A DNA stretch of 64,000 bases from Stromatinia cepivora. Lineage: Eukaryota; Ascomycota; Leotiomycetes; Helotiales; Sclerotiniaceae. The DNA is taken from contig RCTD01000012.1 in the NCBI GenBank assembly GCA_014898415.1, forward strand, positions 496,001 through 560,000, read 5' to 3'. Under the pieces are notes generated by a model. The model ran no database searches and had not been told where the DNA came from. It was given only the letters and a program-made list of their open reading frames with translations. Positions 24,812 through 36,149 of the stretch are shown here, in pieces (the stretch's first letter is position 1; each line of letters opens with the position of its first letter). A program made the translations under genes and the position numbers.

Positions 24812-25239
24812 ATGAAGTTCTCCGCTGCCATTATTATCGCCTTCGCCGCCATGGCCAATGCAATTGCTGTTCCAATAGCTGCAGCTGCACCTGCAGAGGG
24901 TGATCGCAATGCTGTCATTGCTCCTTCAGTTAACGCCCATTTCAGTGGAACGGTATGTATAATCATCTTTCAAAGTTCTACACAAAACTAACAGTTTGAC
25001 AGTTTGACGAAAAAGGAAGCTTAGTCGAAGTTGTCGGCGACATAACCGATCCTGACCTTCAGAGGCATTGGGGAGGAAGTTATTTCATATTAGATGAGAT
25101 CGTTGCATTCAAGGGCACTATAATCTTAACTAGGATCGCCTTTGAGATCGCAGGGCCGGGCTATCGCCAACCTTGGATTATGGAGAACTGTAGGCAGCTT
25201 CCATGGAGTCCCCGAAGAAATTATTCGAATATAAAGTGA
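24812..25239 (+). CDS. Small secreted protein candidate (125 aa)
   Basis: Exon 24812-24952 joins exon 25003-25239 across a 50-bp intron (GTATGT donor, CTAAC branch, GACAG acceptor). The nearer CAG acceptor leads to an early stop, so the later one is favoured. The N-terminus is a classic signal peptide: MKFS, then an Ala/Ile-rich core, then AMANAIAVP with a likely cleavage after NA or IA. The mature part is about 105 residues, with Trp and Tyr and a single Cys. No domain is recognised. Its upstream DNA is AT-rich and the neighbouring DNA is repeat-rich, a setting common for fungal secreted effectors. That functional idea is inference only. Confidence 0.6.
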
Positions 25240-25618
25240 TGCTAATTCTACTTTTCAAATGCATAAAGCATTGATTCAAAAGACTACTGATGAAATATAG
25301 ACAAGAAACCCAGATTACAACAAATTCCCTGCTGCCATCTACTATAACAAAAGTTAAACCCTTACCAAACCTACTAGGATTGATAGAAAACTCTCTATTA
25401 AGATCACTCTTGGTTAGCTTCAAACTACATAAATAACCTTATACAATTTCGAACCGCAACTCTCCTATTCAAATCCGATAACTAATAGATATCCTATAGT
25501 TACGATTGTATATATGAGAGCAGGAACAATGCATTCTATATTCACAAGAAAGGCGAATACATCAATATAAGAAATCAAGAATTATTCCTGTAAAATATAA
25601 AATTATATTAATAACGGC
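25240..25618. other. Intergenic region
   Basis: 3' flank of the secreted-protein candidate. No further gene is seen. Confidence 0.5.
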
Positions 25619-26010
25619 GAATTACTCTCATACCTCTCAAATTGGCCCTATTTTACTTTTATAATAGAATAATAGAATAATAGAATAATAGAATAATAGA
25701 ATAATAGAATAATAGAATAATAGAATAATAGAATAATAGAATAATAGAATAATAGAATAATAGAATAATAGAATAATAGAATAATAGAATAATAGAATAA
25801 TAGAATAATAGAATAATAGAATAATAGAATAATAGAATAATAGAATAATAGAATAATAGAATAATAAGATAATAAAATCTATATATTTTGAGATGTATTC
25901 TATAGTATAGACTCTGGCTATTATAGGTTAGATTCTAAGGGGTAACTATATTCAATTCGAGGGGCATGAAAGTAATTCATTTCACTTTGGGGGGCATGAG
26001 AGTAATTTAA
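25619..26010. repeat. Inverted-repeat-flanked element carrying the octamer array
   Basis: The left end reads AATTACTCTCATACCTCTCA. The reverse complement of the right end reads AATTACTCTCATGCCCCCCA, and a near copy (GGGGCATGAAAGTAATT) lies just inside it. TATTAATAA occurs just outside both sides in the same orientation but not flush with the repeats. This could be a MITE in which a microsatellite expanded. Confidence 0.4.
25661..25866 (+). repeat. Octamer microsatellite, unit AGAATAAT, about 25 copies
   Basis: An uninterrupted tandem array of an eight-base unit. Noncoding, since the unit is not a multiple of three and stops occur in every frame. Confidence 0.95.
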
Positions 26011-26726
26011 TGTATTAATAAATAATTAGCTTTCTTATCATTATAACGGTCATCGCTGTACTTTCGATAAACACACTGGTGATTTGATTTGCAAATAAAG
26101 AGCTTATTAACTATCAGTTCTCTGAGTAGATATACAAGTGCCCTGTTATCAATACCAGGGTTGCTTTTGGATGCATGGGCTAGGTGGCCACCTAGTCCAT
26201 TGTTTGCCACAGATCTTTTAAGATCGCATATTTTTCTAGTCTAGACTTTGTTTTCCTGTTTGTTTATTTTTTTTTGATAATTAGGTGCCTAATTAGGTAT
26301 TTAGTTAGTTATTTGAATTGAGCTCTTTTCAAAAATCCAATGGTGCTCTGATACAGATGAGAATATTTTGCACAATTGATGTACTTTTATCAAGGTAATA
26401 GGCTCACTGAGCCGCCAGATCAAGAATGGACATGTATCGTTTCTCCTGACCAGAGAGTCCCAATGAGTGGGTCGCTGTAAAATGAATGTTAAAGGGCGCC
26501 CTATCATTCTGCTTCGAATCCAAGGAACAAAACTCCTGAATAGGCCTTCTAGCAAATCTGACAATGAAAGCAATCAGTATGCCTGTCATTCTTGTTTCGG
26601 TGTTAACCATACTCGGTTTAGACAACTCGCGTGAGCTGCAATACTACACAGCGACACAACTCAGGTATGTAAGCAACAAAATGATTCTCGGAGTCCAAGT
26701 GTTGGTTAATCTACACTATGTGCTAG
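26011..26726. other. Accessory region without a recognisable gene
   Basis: Several short overlapping open frames on both strands show no family motif. Composition is less AT-biased than the repeat island. It may be the degraded 5' flank of the HET pseudogene. Confidence 0.4.
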
Positions 26727-28000
26727 TTGCAGTGGGAAAGAAACTTGTTCATGAACACAATGGCTGCAAACCAAGCGCGACGTCGAACTAATGGAGAACC
26801 CGCGCCAATTCTTGACAATGGACCTCGGTCTTCAAAAGCGTTTATCTGCAACCCACTAGATCTAAATTCAGATGCAGACTCTTTCGGGCTTTTAGTGATA
26901 GAACCATCCATGGATCATAATGATCCACTGTCGTATAGACTGACCAATGTCAAACTTGCTGAAAAGCCTAGATTCAATGTCATACATGTGGCGATATAGA
27001 CTATTTTTCTCAATGGGGTCGAGTTTTACATCAGATAAAATCTTTGGGATGCTTTTCATCACCTTCGCAGATCGGACAATCTAAGTCCATTCTGGATTGA
27101 TGCAATTTACATTGACTAAGATGATGTCGCGGAACGTAACAGAAAATAGAGAATACTGAAATAGATGTACTTCAGGGTTGACACTTGTTACATAGCTTGA
27201 AGAGAAATACTCAAAATAGCAGCAGGAGATGAAGCCTTAAACTGGTCAGAATATTGTCTCTTATGAATAGACGAAGAAGGGTCGCGGGCATACGGTATCG
27301 CCCTGGAAACTATAACAGAATCGGAAGAAAAGCCCGGATTTCTGATTTCCTGATTGAAAACAGAGGATACGATCAAGGTATACAATGAGAAACGTGAGAT
27401 GCTAAAGACTCTATATACTGACAGATATTATATAATAGCAGTTTCGAAGCTCCTTTGAGGTTGAATCAGTTTCTCCAAGATAAGTATTCTGGCAGCTATA
27501 CTCTTCGACAGCTTTTGCAGGATCACTGAGAAGCATTATGCAAAAACCTAAGAGATAAAATATATGGCTTGGTCGACTTGGCAACTAATGGCGCGTACTT
27601 TCGATGGACCATAGCAAGTCCCTGATCGGAGTATAGGCGGATGTAACGGAGTCCGTGAATCAAATAGGGCTGCGTTGGGAAGACTCGTTAAGAGTCTACC
27701 GACTAAAAGTCCTCTGAAAAACCCGGCGCTACCGACACGTGATATTGACGTCAACACCACCGCACATAACTGTATTATTATGTTACCAAGAGCATCTGTG
27801 AAGGAGAAGTTGTTATCAGTTGATGTAATCTTGCCATTTCTTTCGAGGGAAACTCCCAAACATCTTCTATATTTAACAACCTTGGAAGGATAAATTGGTG
27901 TATTGACAGCTCCGGATGGAAACAAAAGAGGTTGTGAGTTTTGATAATGACGAGGGAGAGTTGTTATGGGAAAGTTCGGAGAAAGCATACGGAGGACGCT
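26727..28000 (+). pseudogene. HET-domain gene inactivated by in-frame stops
   Basis: One plus-strand frame carries heterokaryon-incompatibility (HET) domain motifs in order. A start-like region runs LVIEPSMDHNDPLSYRL and VKLAEKPRFNVIHV (about 26,890-26,990). Next comes NLWDAFHHLRRSDN (about 27,045-27,085), then FWIDAIYID-stop-DDVAERNRK (about 27,095-27,150). At least seven stops occur in this frame between 26,997 and 27,360. The ID-stop-DD stop replaces the family's usual Gln of INQDD (CAA to TAA). Two others fit CAG to TAG or TGG to TGA, as RIP would produce. Downstream the frame shifts (YGLVDLATNGAYF near 27,560-27,600 in another frame). HET proteins trigger cell death after fusion of incompatible hyphae. 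This copy cannot make a full protein. Confidence 0.8.
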
Positions 28001-28008
28001 ACGAGTAT

Positions 28009-28274
28009 GGATGCGACTATAGGGCCTTACAGGGTGTTAGCACTATAATACGCTGTAATTCAACCTATTGAATTGGCCCTCGAAAATTAGTGTTTAATTA
28101 GACTCTAATAAAATTATTCAGACCTTGTAATTTCATTCGATTAGGATTAGAATAATTTGAAATTTATTGTATATTAATTCTTATAGATTCGTTTAATCTT
28201 GATTAGTTGATTTATATAGAAAATTATAAGCCTTTTATAGTGCTAACACCTTATAAGGCCCTATAATCGCATCC
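28009..28274. mobile_element. MITE with ~40-bp terminal inverted repeats
   Basis: The ends begin GGATGCGACTATAGGGCCTT and, in reverse complement, GGATGCGATTATAGGGCCTT. The inverted repeat extends about 40 bp, ending GTGTTAGCACTATAA, with only three transition differences. The interior is AT-rich with no coding capacity. A target duplication is not evident. It lies at the 3' end of the HET pseudogene frame. Confidence 0.8.
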
Positions 28275-29387
28275 AAGTCTAATGAACAATAATCAAATTC
28301 CTAAGATTCTAGAAGTTTTCTATAATACTCTTTATATATAATTATTAATAGAAAATAAAATATAGATTTTCATCTTTTCATTAATTAATAATAATATTCT
28401 ACTCTTTCAAATTTTAAAATTTTAAAATTCATTATTAAACAATTATTTAAAAACAAAAAAGAATCTTTTAAAAAGCTTCAAAATTCCATTTTGACCAGTC
28501 AGATTTTATTATTCTAGGTATATTGCACAGATCATTTACGTTGGAATTCTAGGGGATAGAGGTGTCTTATTCAACCGAAAAAAATTATTCGAAAAGCAGT
28601 CAAGTGTGCTTGAACGTAGCGGAAAGCAATCTACAAAAACATGATACTATGATACGTCCAGAGTGGTAGCTCTCCAGGAGGGAGTAAAAGTTGCTGAGTG
28701 GGAAATGTAAATAATGAGAGTGAAAGTCCCGAAAGATATACGAGACCTTTAATGCTCAAAAATCCAATTGTAAACAATCAATGAAGAAAGAAGATACAAT
28801 CCCAAATGCGATATAATATTCTACGATTTCTATTCTATCCGAAGTATAGAAATCAATGTCATTGTTCAAACAAACTAAAAAAGTAAATAAAGCTCATCCA
28901 ATCATCCAATCAAATCACCTCCTCAAATTTATATCAGATTTACCATCACCTTTGTATCCGAGGCCCAAAACCAAATAAATGATAAAAGCTTCATCTCTAG
29001 ATTCAAAGAAAAAAAAAAGAAAAGAAAATAGGATAGGATAGGATAAAATAAAAATATTAGCTTTCAATCAATCTCTCCAAATCGTCATAACCTTTCTTTC
29101 TTCTCATCTCAAAACTTCTGTTCTACTATTTTCTTTACAACTATATCAGCATACAACTTCAATAGCAACAAATTCAGATATTGTGGTCGCATCGCGTAAG
29201 AGGGTGCGCAATTGCTTCATTCGAGATGTGTAAGTTGATTTTGCTTCTGTTCTGATTCTTTGATCTCTGGGTCTAATCTAGTATACATTTCTGCTCCTAC
29301 CCACTGCCTCCCAGATCATTCCGCCTTGGTCCTACGACAAACAAACTGAATCAGACTAACAAACACGTAAACACTACAGCACATCCG
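28275..29387. other. Intergenic and upstream region of the cupin gene
   Basis: AT-rich to about 28,480, then ordinary. A possible 5'UTR intron precedes the next start codon (GTAAGT at about 29,229 and CAG near 29,311). No coding sequence is recognised. Confidence 0.4.
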
Positions 29388-30707
29388 ATGGTTGTTCTCC
29401 CCAGCAACGGGAACCGCCATCCCCATGGTATCAAACGTGAGCATGATCACGATCATGTTTACGAAGTCATTCCCAAAAACACAAACGGCAGTACGTCCGA
29501 CACTCATACGCACCGGCACAAGAAAAAGAAGAACCACCATCATCAGCATCAAAATACACAGCAGAATGGTGAAGGCGAAAAGAAAAAAAAGCAAAAGCAA
29601 AAGTCAAAACTCAATTCTCACGAATCGCAGCGAAAAGAAGATACTTTGATGAGTGGAGGTCTAGGAGAGATAAGCGCGGAATTGGGAGAACCAATCTTAC
29701 CTCCTGCTCGCAATTCTCAACATTTGACACCTACAATGCCCAAAACCATGAAAGAAAAGCATGGAAATGCGAATGGAAATGCGAGTGAAGGCAAGAAAAA
29801 GAAGAGCAAGTCAAAGGGTCCAAAGACGGTACATTTCGAGGGACTAAGCAATGGTCATGCTGAAAATGGCGGGGAGAAGTCGGAAACTGAGAGAGCCAAA
29901 ATGAATGGCGATTTAGCTCAGCGTAGAACATCGATCTTACCCGTTCGATCCCACCTTCCAATTTTACCACTAACCTCCAGCCCGATACTTCCCCCTACAC
30001 GTCCAAGAAGTTACTCAAGTAACGGACAGACACCCATTCTCCCACCAGCTTCTCCAAGTCGTTTAAATCTCCTCCGCGTTTCTCCCATATATTCAACTCC
30101 AATTTTACCACCAACTTCACCCTTCAGAAAGCGGCGTGGCTCCACTGGTAATACCTTTTCTCATCCACCACCAACCTTTTTGGTAGAGTACCCTCCTTCG
30201 CAAACTACTCTACCACCGTCTACCAAATCAGCTGAGCCTAAGCGTAAGGATGATGATTGGGAGTTCAACACTGGCAAAATTCGTGCAATGGTCGGCAATC
30301 CCATGGAAAAGGATGCACAGCGTGAAGAGAGTAAGTCAAATCACCAAAATCCAACATTTGATTTCTGCTAATATGTTTTCGCCAACTCAGACATTGCATT
30401 CTCATCCAACTATATCCGATCGCCAATGCGCCAGTCGCAAGGTATCAATGTGGCAGGCGTCAATTTTAACACCTATCATCTTAAGAACCGTGAAACTTTC
30501 GTCTTGAAGGACAAGAGCAATGGACTTCAAGTTTGTTCAGTGGCTCAAGGTAGCATATGGGTGTCCCTTGGAACCGAGAAATTTCGCATATCTAAAGGTG
30601 GGATGTGGCGTGTCAGAGAAGGCGAGAAATGCTCTGTCAAAAACCAAGACGGTCATGAGTGTATCTTACACATGACTTCGATTCCAAGTGCTTCTGCATT
30701 GATTTAA
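29388..30707 (+). CDS. Mif2/CENP-C-type cupin domain protein
   Basis: Exons 29388-30330 and 30391-30707 (60-bp intron with GTAAGT donor, GCTAAT branch and CTCAG acceptor) give 419 residues. The last ~110 residues match the C-terminal cupin dimerisation domain of Mif2/CENP-C. They begin ENIAFSSNYI and include VSLGTEKFRISKGGMWRV, where the family pattern is GTxFxIxKGGMWxV. The first 300 residues are basic and low-complexity (His- and Lys-rich), followed by four PILPP/PILPL motifs. I do not see the CENP-C nucleosome-binding motif that a true centromere protein should carry. It is therefore more likely a Mif2-like paralogue than the kinetochore protein. The start is the first ATG before the His-rich region. 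Confidence 0.75.
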
Positions 30708-31808
30708 TTTCTTTTGTGTTATCTGGAGGGAGATAACGACTGCTTCAAGCGTTCAGAGGGTCCTTCATCACTTGAGCCTGCGTGTCGTAGAACCAAGCTT
30801 ATGGTTGATATTGCGTGCGACGCTTCTGATGACTCCTCCAAGTTATTATCGAAATTGCTGTTGGAGCCAATCGTTTATCTGATATGCTAGCTGCACATAC
30901 TTTTCTCCGATTATTGGTGCCGATTATTGGTACACCGGTAAAGGGTAGTTAGAAGCACATGCCTGGGAAGTACTGCGCGCGGAAAGGAACCTACGATTCA
31001 ATTGCATCTGCAGCGTAGGAAAGGAAATTTGCTTATTTAGGAAGGCTGAAGCTCGTGAAATAGGGAATGACACACTTACTAAATTCTTCGTAAATTCTTC
31101 TCCGCAAGAAAGCCTTCGGCGTGGGGCAATATATCTCGGGTCTCTCTTGACTCAACCGATTCGGAAACTCTCTTCTGTAGACTGAATATTTCCATAAATA
31201 ATCACCCGCTGCCCAAAATGTCTCATAAATTACAGACTAATTTTCGTCGTGATGTTTACTAGTGAAGTTGCAGCTGAAAGAATCCCCACCAAAAGTCCTA
31301 GAAATTCCCAATCAAAAAATCTCATTCCGCGAACTGACCCTTCTGGGCTTAAGCTTTTAGTGGTTGGAACTCTATTCACGTTAGGCTGGAAACGATTCTT
31401 ATTAAGGATAGTGTGAAGTTGGCCAAGCCAGTCGAGTCTCTAATATCGTGAGCTGATTTGATCAATTCGCTTCTGTGTTGTACAATAGACTCTAGAATAG
31501 TAGAGGCTTTGTGCTATTAGAATTTTATTTCCATGTTTGTTTCCCTCTGGAATACAATGCGCAAAACGAAGCTCCCGCATGCCAATCGCCCAAATCGTTC
31601 ATAGTGATCAATCAATTTGGGTAGTACATGATGATTTTCTCGCTGTTTATAGTATATGTTCAGCGAAAGCTCTCTTGTAGGCACCAGCGATTGAAATAGC
31701 TACGGCTAATGATCGGGCGCCGATACAAGGAGGATGGAGTCCAAAACCATAGCAGCTCCAAATAAAGCTCTTAAAGTGTTAGAGCTTTTAAAACGTCAAA
31801 TAAATGCG
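30708..31808. other. Intergenic region
   Basis: No gene is recognised. GCCGATTATTGGT occurs twice near 30,910-30,935 as a minor local duplication. Confidence 0.4.
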
Positions 31809-32862
31809 ATGAACACGTGCGGATACTTCGGTGGTATCGAATGTTTGTACTGCCACAGTTAAACGCTATTGCAAGGAGATGAGCACTAGTAATATGAAGC
31901 GGGACCTTTCACTTGTGCTGGAGCAGGTCACTGCGCTCATAATTTGTACTCTGCAGTTGGTTGCTGTACGGGAGATGTTGAACTTTGCAATATATTCACG
32001 ACTTGCATAGACTACTCCTTAGTCTTAGCGGTTTGTGCTCTAGCAGGATCTTTAACAGGATGCTGCGATGATGCCGCATAACCATACTGTGCAACTTATC
32101 TGTGGAATGATCGTCAGAGAAGCATGATCCGTTGGGTGAAGTCTCCGGCATTTTATCTCATGTCCGACTAGCCGGTTACTGATACTGAATCAATGTCTGT
32201 GACCGCTGTCATCACCATATCTCGAAGTATCGCTTCAACAGCAAGCAGTATTCAGAACGGAAACGACGCTGAATATTTAACCAGCGCATCTGGTAATGTT
32301 GTGTCCACAACAGGTGCACGTAGCTCAGCATCTTCATCTCCATCGTCACTAGCAGCTCCAGTTCGCAAGTCTAAAAACCCAAAAGAAATCTGGCGTTCCA
32401 CTAGGAGCCATTATCGGTGGAGCTTTTGGTGGCGTGGCTGTAATCGCCCTATTAACTTTTGCCATCGCTTCCCTCATCAGAAGAAAGAAATCAGATCCAT
32501 CATCACCTCGGCCTCCACCTCAAGTCTCAGCGATTCTCCTCAATAATGCATATCAAGGACCACCGCCGAACTCCCTTCCACCATTCCACGGGAACCGGGT
32601 GAGTATCGCAAAACCAGCATATCCTGTAGGACATAGAATGGAATTGGCAAATACTGTGTATATTCCTCCCGTTATCCCGGAGTTTTATCAACCACCGAAA
32701 GATGATGTAGATATTTCGCCCGATATCGATACACATAGGTTTTCAAATCGCCAAGTATATAATGATTCCGAGGATCAGTACTCTGAATTGAATCGAACTG
32801 CATTAAATTCTTTGAGTGGGAATGGAGTGGACACCATACTGAATATCAATTACTCCCTGTGA
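31809..32862 (+). pseudogene. Decayed cysteine-rich extracellular plus single-TM protein
   Basis: A start-like MNTCGYFGG at 31809 is followed by fragments of a Cys-rich ectodomain: GCCTGDVELCNIFTTCIDYS near 31,960-32,015, then GCCDDAA-stop-PYCATYLW near 32,062-32,105. A Thr/Ser-rich stretch begins near 32,193. A glycine-rich transmembrane helix (GAIIGGAFGGVAVIALLTF) and basic stop-transfer RRKK lie at about 32,405-32,485 in a different frame. A Pro-rich cytosolic tail ends at 32862. In-frame stops and a frame change near 32,380 indicate decay, although unrecognised introns could explain part of it. The layout is typical of fungal surface proteins of unknown function. Confidence 0.5.
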
Positions 32863-33615
32863 TGAGCGTCTCATGAAACGAAGAGATGTCCAGGATCATC
32901 GATCGAGAGGAATGGGACCAAAATCATTAAAATAATTTTAAATACTTCCCTTGACCTCGTTAACCCCTTGGCCCGATCTCCCCATTCCACCACCTATCTA
33001 TGGTAAAGGTTTTCCTTATTTGATCTTTGAGTGTTGGAGATATCCGATTTAGTTTCCATGTATTAATATTTGACTTGAGAATTTGATAGTATATATACCC
33101 AGGTCGTCAAGGAATGAATGATGATGGGGGAAACAGAGAGCATGACGCACGGACCATCATTCAGAACACAACAAGCTTATGTATGAAAGTAGAAGAAGCA
33201 TCACCAAAACTAAGGAGTCTCGTTCATTGCAACAGGGGACACCATACTTTTGAAACCTGACTACCGCTGAGTCAATGAGATTGAACAGCTGATGTCACCC
33301 AAAGATAAGTTTTATTGCGGGGTCGGAGATGTAAAACTACCTATGCCCCACTGTCTGTCGTGTACCTATGATGCTATCCTGCATTTTCGGTTGCCTTCCC
33401 CTTCATCAGGTTTGTGGATATCAGGTGTAGTATATATTCACTTGCTAAAAGATTGGCGCAATCAAATACGGGAATTCAATATCAGAGTCTGTTTCTAATC
33501 GACACTACATTATTGAACTAGGTCTTCAGTTCGTCCGCCCAGTGTTCTGTTACCCTTTGAACGATCATCCCTACATACTCATTCTCAGACCATTGGACAT
33601 TCGCATCTTTCAACA
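32863..33615. other. Intergenic region
   Basis: Promoter region of the oxidoreductase. A 68-codon open frame at 33,292-33,498 shows no family features. Confidence 0.45.
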
Positions 33616-34829
33616 ATGCCTGAGATACTACGAGTTGGTATCATAGGGCTTGGGGAGATTGCACAGGTATTCCCAGTCAAGAACGTCTACTGCGAAATGC
33701 AACTAACCTCCAGCCTCCAATATAGGTCTCACATATCTCAGTTCTGAATAACCTCTCCGACTACTATACTATCACATACCTCTGCGACCCCTCTTCAACT
33801 GCTCTTGAGCATTGCTCCTCAAAAGTGACTGGGAAAAAACCCAAAACGACCAGCGATGCAGCGAAACTCTGCTCGTCTCCGGATGTCGATGTAGTTTTGA
33901 TAAGTAGCGCACATGGCTTTCATCCTTCCCAGGCTATATTAGCATTACACAACGACAAATACACATTAGTCGAAAAGCCATTGGCATTATGTTATCGGGA
34001 TATAGAGCAACTCGAAGAAGCGGAAAAAGGATCGGCAGGCAAGATCTTTGTCGGATACCAGAGACGATATGCTCAGGCATTCGTTGATGCCGTGTCCGAA
34101 GTAGGCGGGCTTGCAAAGATCCAATATGCACGTGTTAGAGACATTATTGGACCCAACAGCGTCTTTGTAGGTCAATCGGCAACATACCCTAGGAAATTCT
34201 CAGATTTTAAGCAAGAAGATTCGGAAGCTATGTCAGCGGTCCTAGATGAACAGATTACGCACGCACTAGGAACAGAGTATGGGGTGGATGTAACACCATC
34301 ATCTAAGGAGTTCCTAGGGTTCTTTGGAATGTAATGCTCCCGTAAAACTTCAGCTTGCAGTAAGACGTCTGCTAATCTATCTAGTCTCGCTACCCATGAC
34401 CTGAGTGCAATGCGAGAAATACTCGGGGGTATGCCTCAAAAAGTCTTGGGGTCGTCTCTAGGCTTACCATTTTGGACGGTTCTATTCCAGTACGACGGCT
34501 TTGCTGTGACCTATGAGTCGGGTGTCAATAACGTCCCAATTTTCGATGCTCATATAGAAGTATATTCGGAAGATAAGATCGTTCGGGTCAATTATGACAC
34601 TCCATATGTCAAAGGGCTCCCTGTCACAATGACGATCAGAGAAAGAATTGGTGAATCAGGATACCAGGAAAGAACTGTGAGGAAAACATATGAGGATCCA
34701 TATACTTTGGAATTCTTGGAATTTCATGATTGTGCAGTGAAGGGGAAGACTCCCAAGACAAGTGTCAAGGACGCGAGGAAAGATTTGGATCTCTTCAAAA
34801 TGATTATGCAATCTTCAAGAATCTCATGA
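33616..34829 (+). CDS. Gfo/Idh/MocA family NAD(P)-dependent oxidoreductase
   Basis: Exons 33616-33666, 33726-34330 and 34385-34829 give 366 residues. The introns are 59 and 54 bp with AACTAACC and GCTAATC branch sites, and both junctions restore frame. The N-terminal Rossmann dinucleotide motif is VGIIGLGEIAQ (residues 7-17). The family's catalytic-region EKP motif appears as LVEKPLAL, and a beta-rich C-terminal domain follows. Members oxidise or reduce sugars, inositols and related small molecules; the substrate cannot be told from sequence. The first exon is only 17 codons, so the gene would be truncated if called as single frames. No obvious pathway partners adjoin it. Confidence 0.85.
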
Positions 34830-35807
34830 TGGATTATGTAGATCACTAAATTTCGATATTTTCAACAAGTCAAAGAGCAACAAGTTGGCCACGTTTTGCT
34901 TTCAAGTTCATCGAGCCTTATATTTTTTTGCGAAGACCCCCACGGAAACGTAGGATTCTTCCTTGATGTTGAGTAAAGCTGCTCGCTAAAACCACTTTAT
35001 ACAAATTTCTCTATTCATTATCACTGATTTCCAGCCAATCTTTCAATGCCGCAGTTGAGCCTAATAAATGTCTTTTGTCCACCTCTGTAATATATCAATA
35101 TATCAATCATCGGAACTAGTCTAGCTCTCCAACAGCCTGCTCCTGTCCAGCCCTTCTTCGCTTTTCAACGTTTTTATCTGAAACGCCACCCCAAACATCC
35201 GCATTTTAGGAAAGAAGTTCAGCCCGCTAAGGGCGCATTTCCACCTGGAACAGGAAGTTCTTCTGCTCCTGATAAACCCTTCTCAACAAGCTATTTAGGT
35301 ACTCGAACAGGTTTAACAAAAATGGCAAAATTCTAGGTTGATTATGTTGGTGTCACCACAATGGTGCTTCAAGCCTATTTATGGCCTTTAGATTTACTAG
35401 GGCACATATGAGCTACCTAGATCATATTGAACGGAAAGTGATAGAGCTTATAGAATTGCAGTCGTTTCATTGGTCAGGAACGACGGTGAGGATTGTTTAT
35501 ATTCCTCAGGGTCTATGTCAACATCACCTATAGAATAAGAGAACAAGCATCTCGGAATATATCACCGAGTTCCGTATCTTAAGGGAACATGGGCCCCTGC
35601 CCTACAAGGCCCACTTTAATCATTAATATGGGGGCCATGGAACACGTTAGGGTTAACGCATGATCTCCGCTTGGGAAATCTTATTCCACGCAACATTTTC
35701 CCGTTCCATACGTAGACTATTCTCCCTTCCGTATAAATATGCGGCTTGAAGCTCTAGATTGACCTGAAGTACTTAATTTAGTAAATATAAGTAAGGTTCA
35801 TTCCATA
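34830..35807. other. Intergenic region
   Basis: No gene or repeat is recognised. Confidence 0.4.
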
Positions 35808-35948
35808 CTCGCAACGGGAGCGTCTGAAATGGCATCGTAATGCCAAGGCCCTTACCCAATCAAGCAACTTCCGATATTCCGATATTCCTCAAATATTAAT
35901 CCCTGTCAGAATCGAGGACAATACTCCAGACCGTGACCAGTAGAAATG

Positions 35949-36007
35949 AATTATATAAGCCACCGTGACATTTCATTCGTGGTCTCGGTAACGTTGCTTA
36001 TATAATT
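35949..36007. repeat. Hairpin repeat, copy 1, inside the MITE
   Basis: Bounded by AATTATATAAGC and its exact reverse complement GCTTATATAATT. Almost identical to 36,092-36,149. Confidence 0.8.
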
Positions 36008-36091
36008 TACGAACCTCAATTACATAATCTAAGCATATACCTACTACGGGCTTGGCGTTCCACAGCCATTTCGGATGCTCCCGTAGAAATG

Positions 36092-36149
36092 AATTATATA
36101 AGCCACCGTGACATTTCATTCGTGGTCTCGTAACGTTGCTTATATAATT
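36092..36149. repeat. Hairpin repeat, copy 2, inside the MITE
   Basis: Same palindromic ends as copy 1 and one base shorter (TCTCGTAACG against TCTCGGTAACG). Direct orientation relative to copy 1. Confidence 0.8.

Noticed and set aside
27548..27988. 146-codon minus-strand frame
   Set aside because: It overlaps the 3' part of the HET pseudogene and has no family motif.
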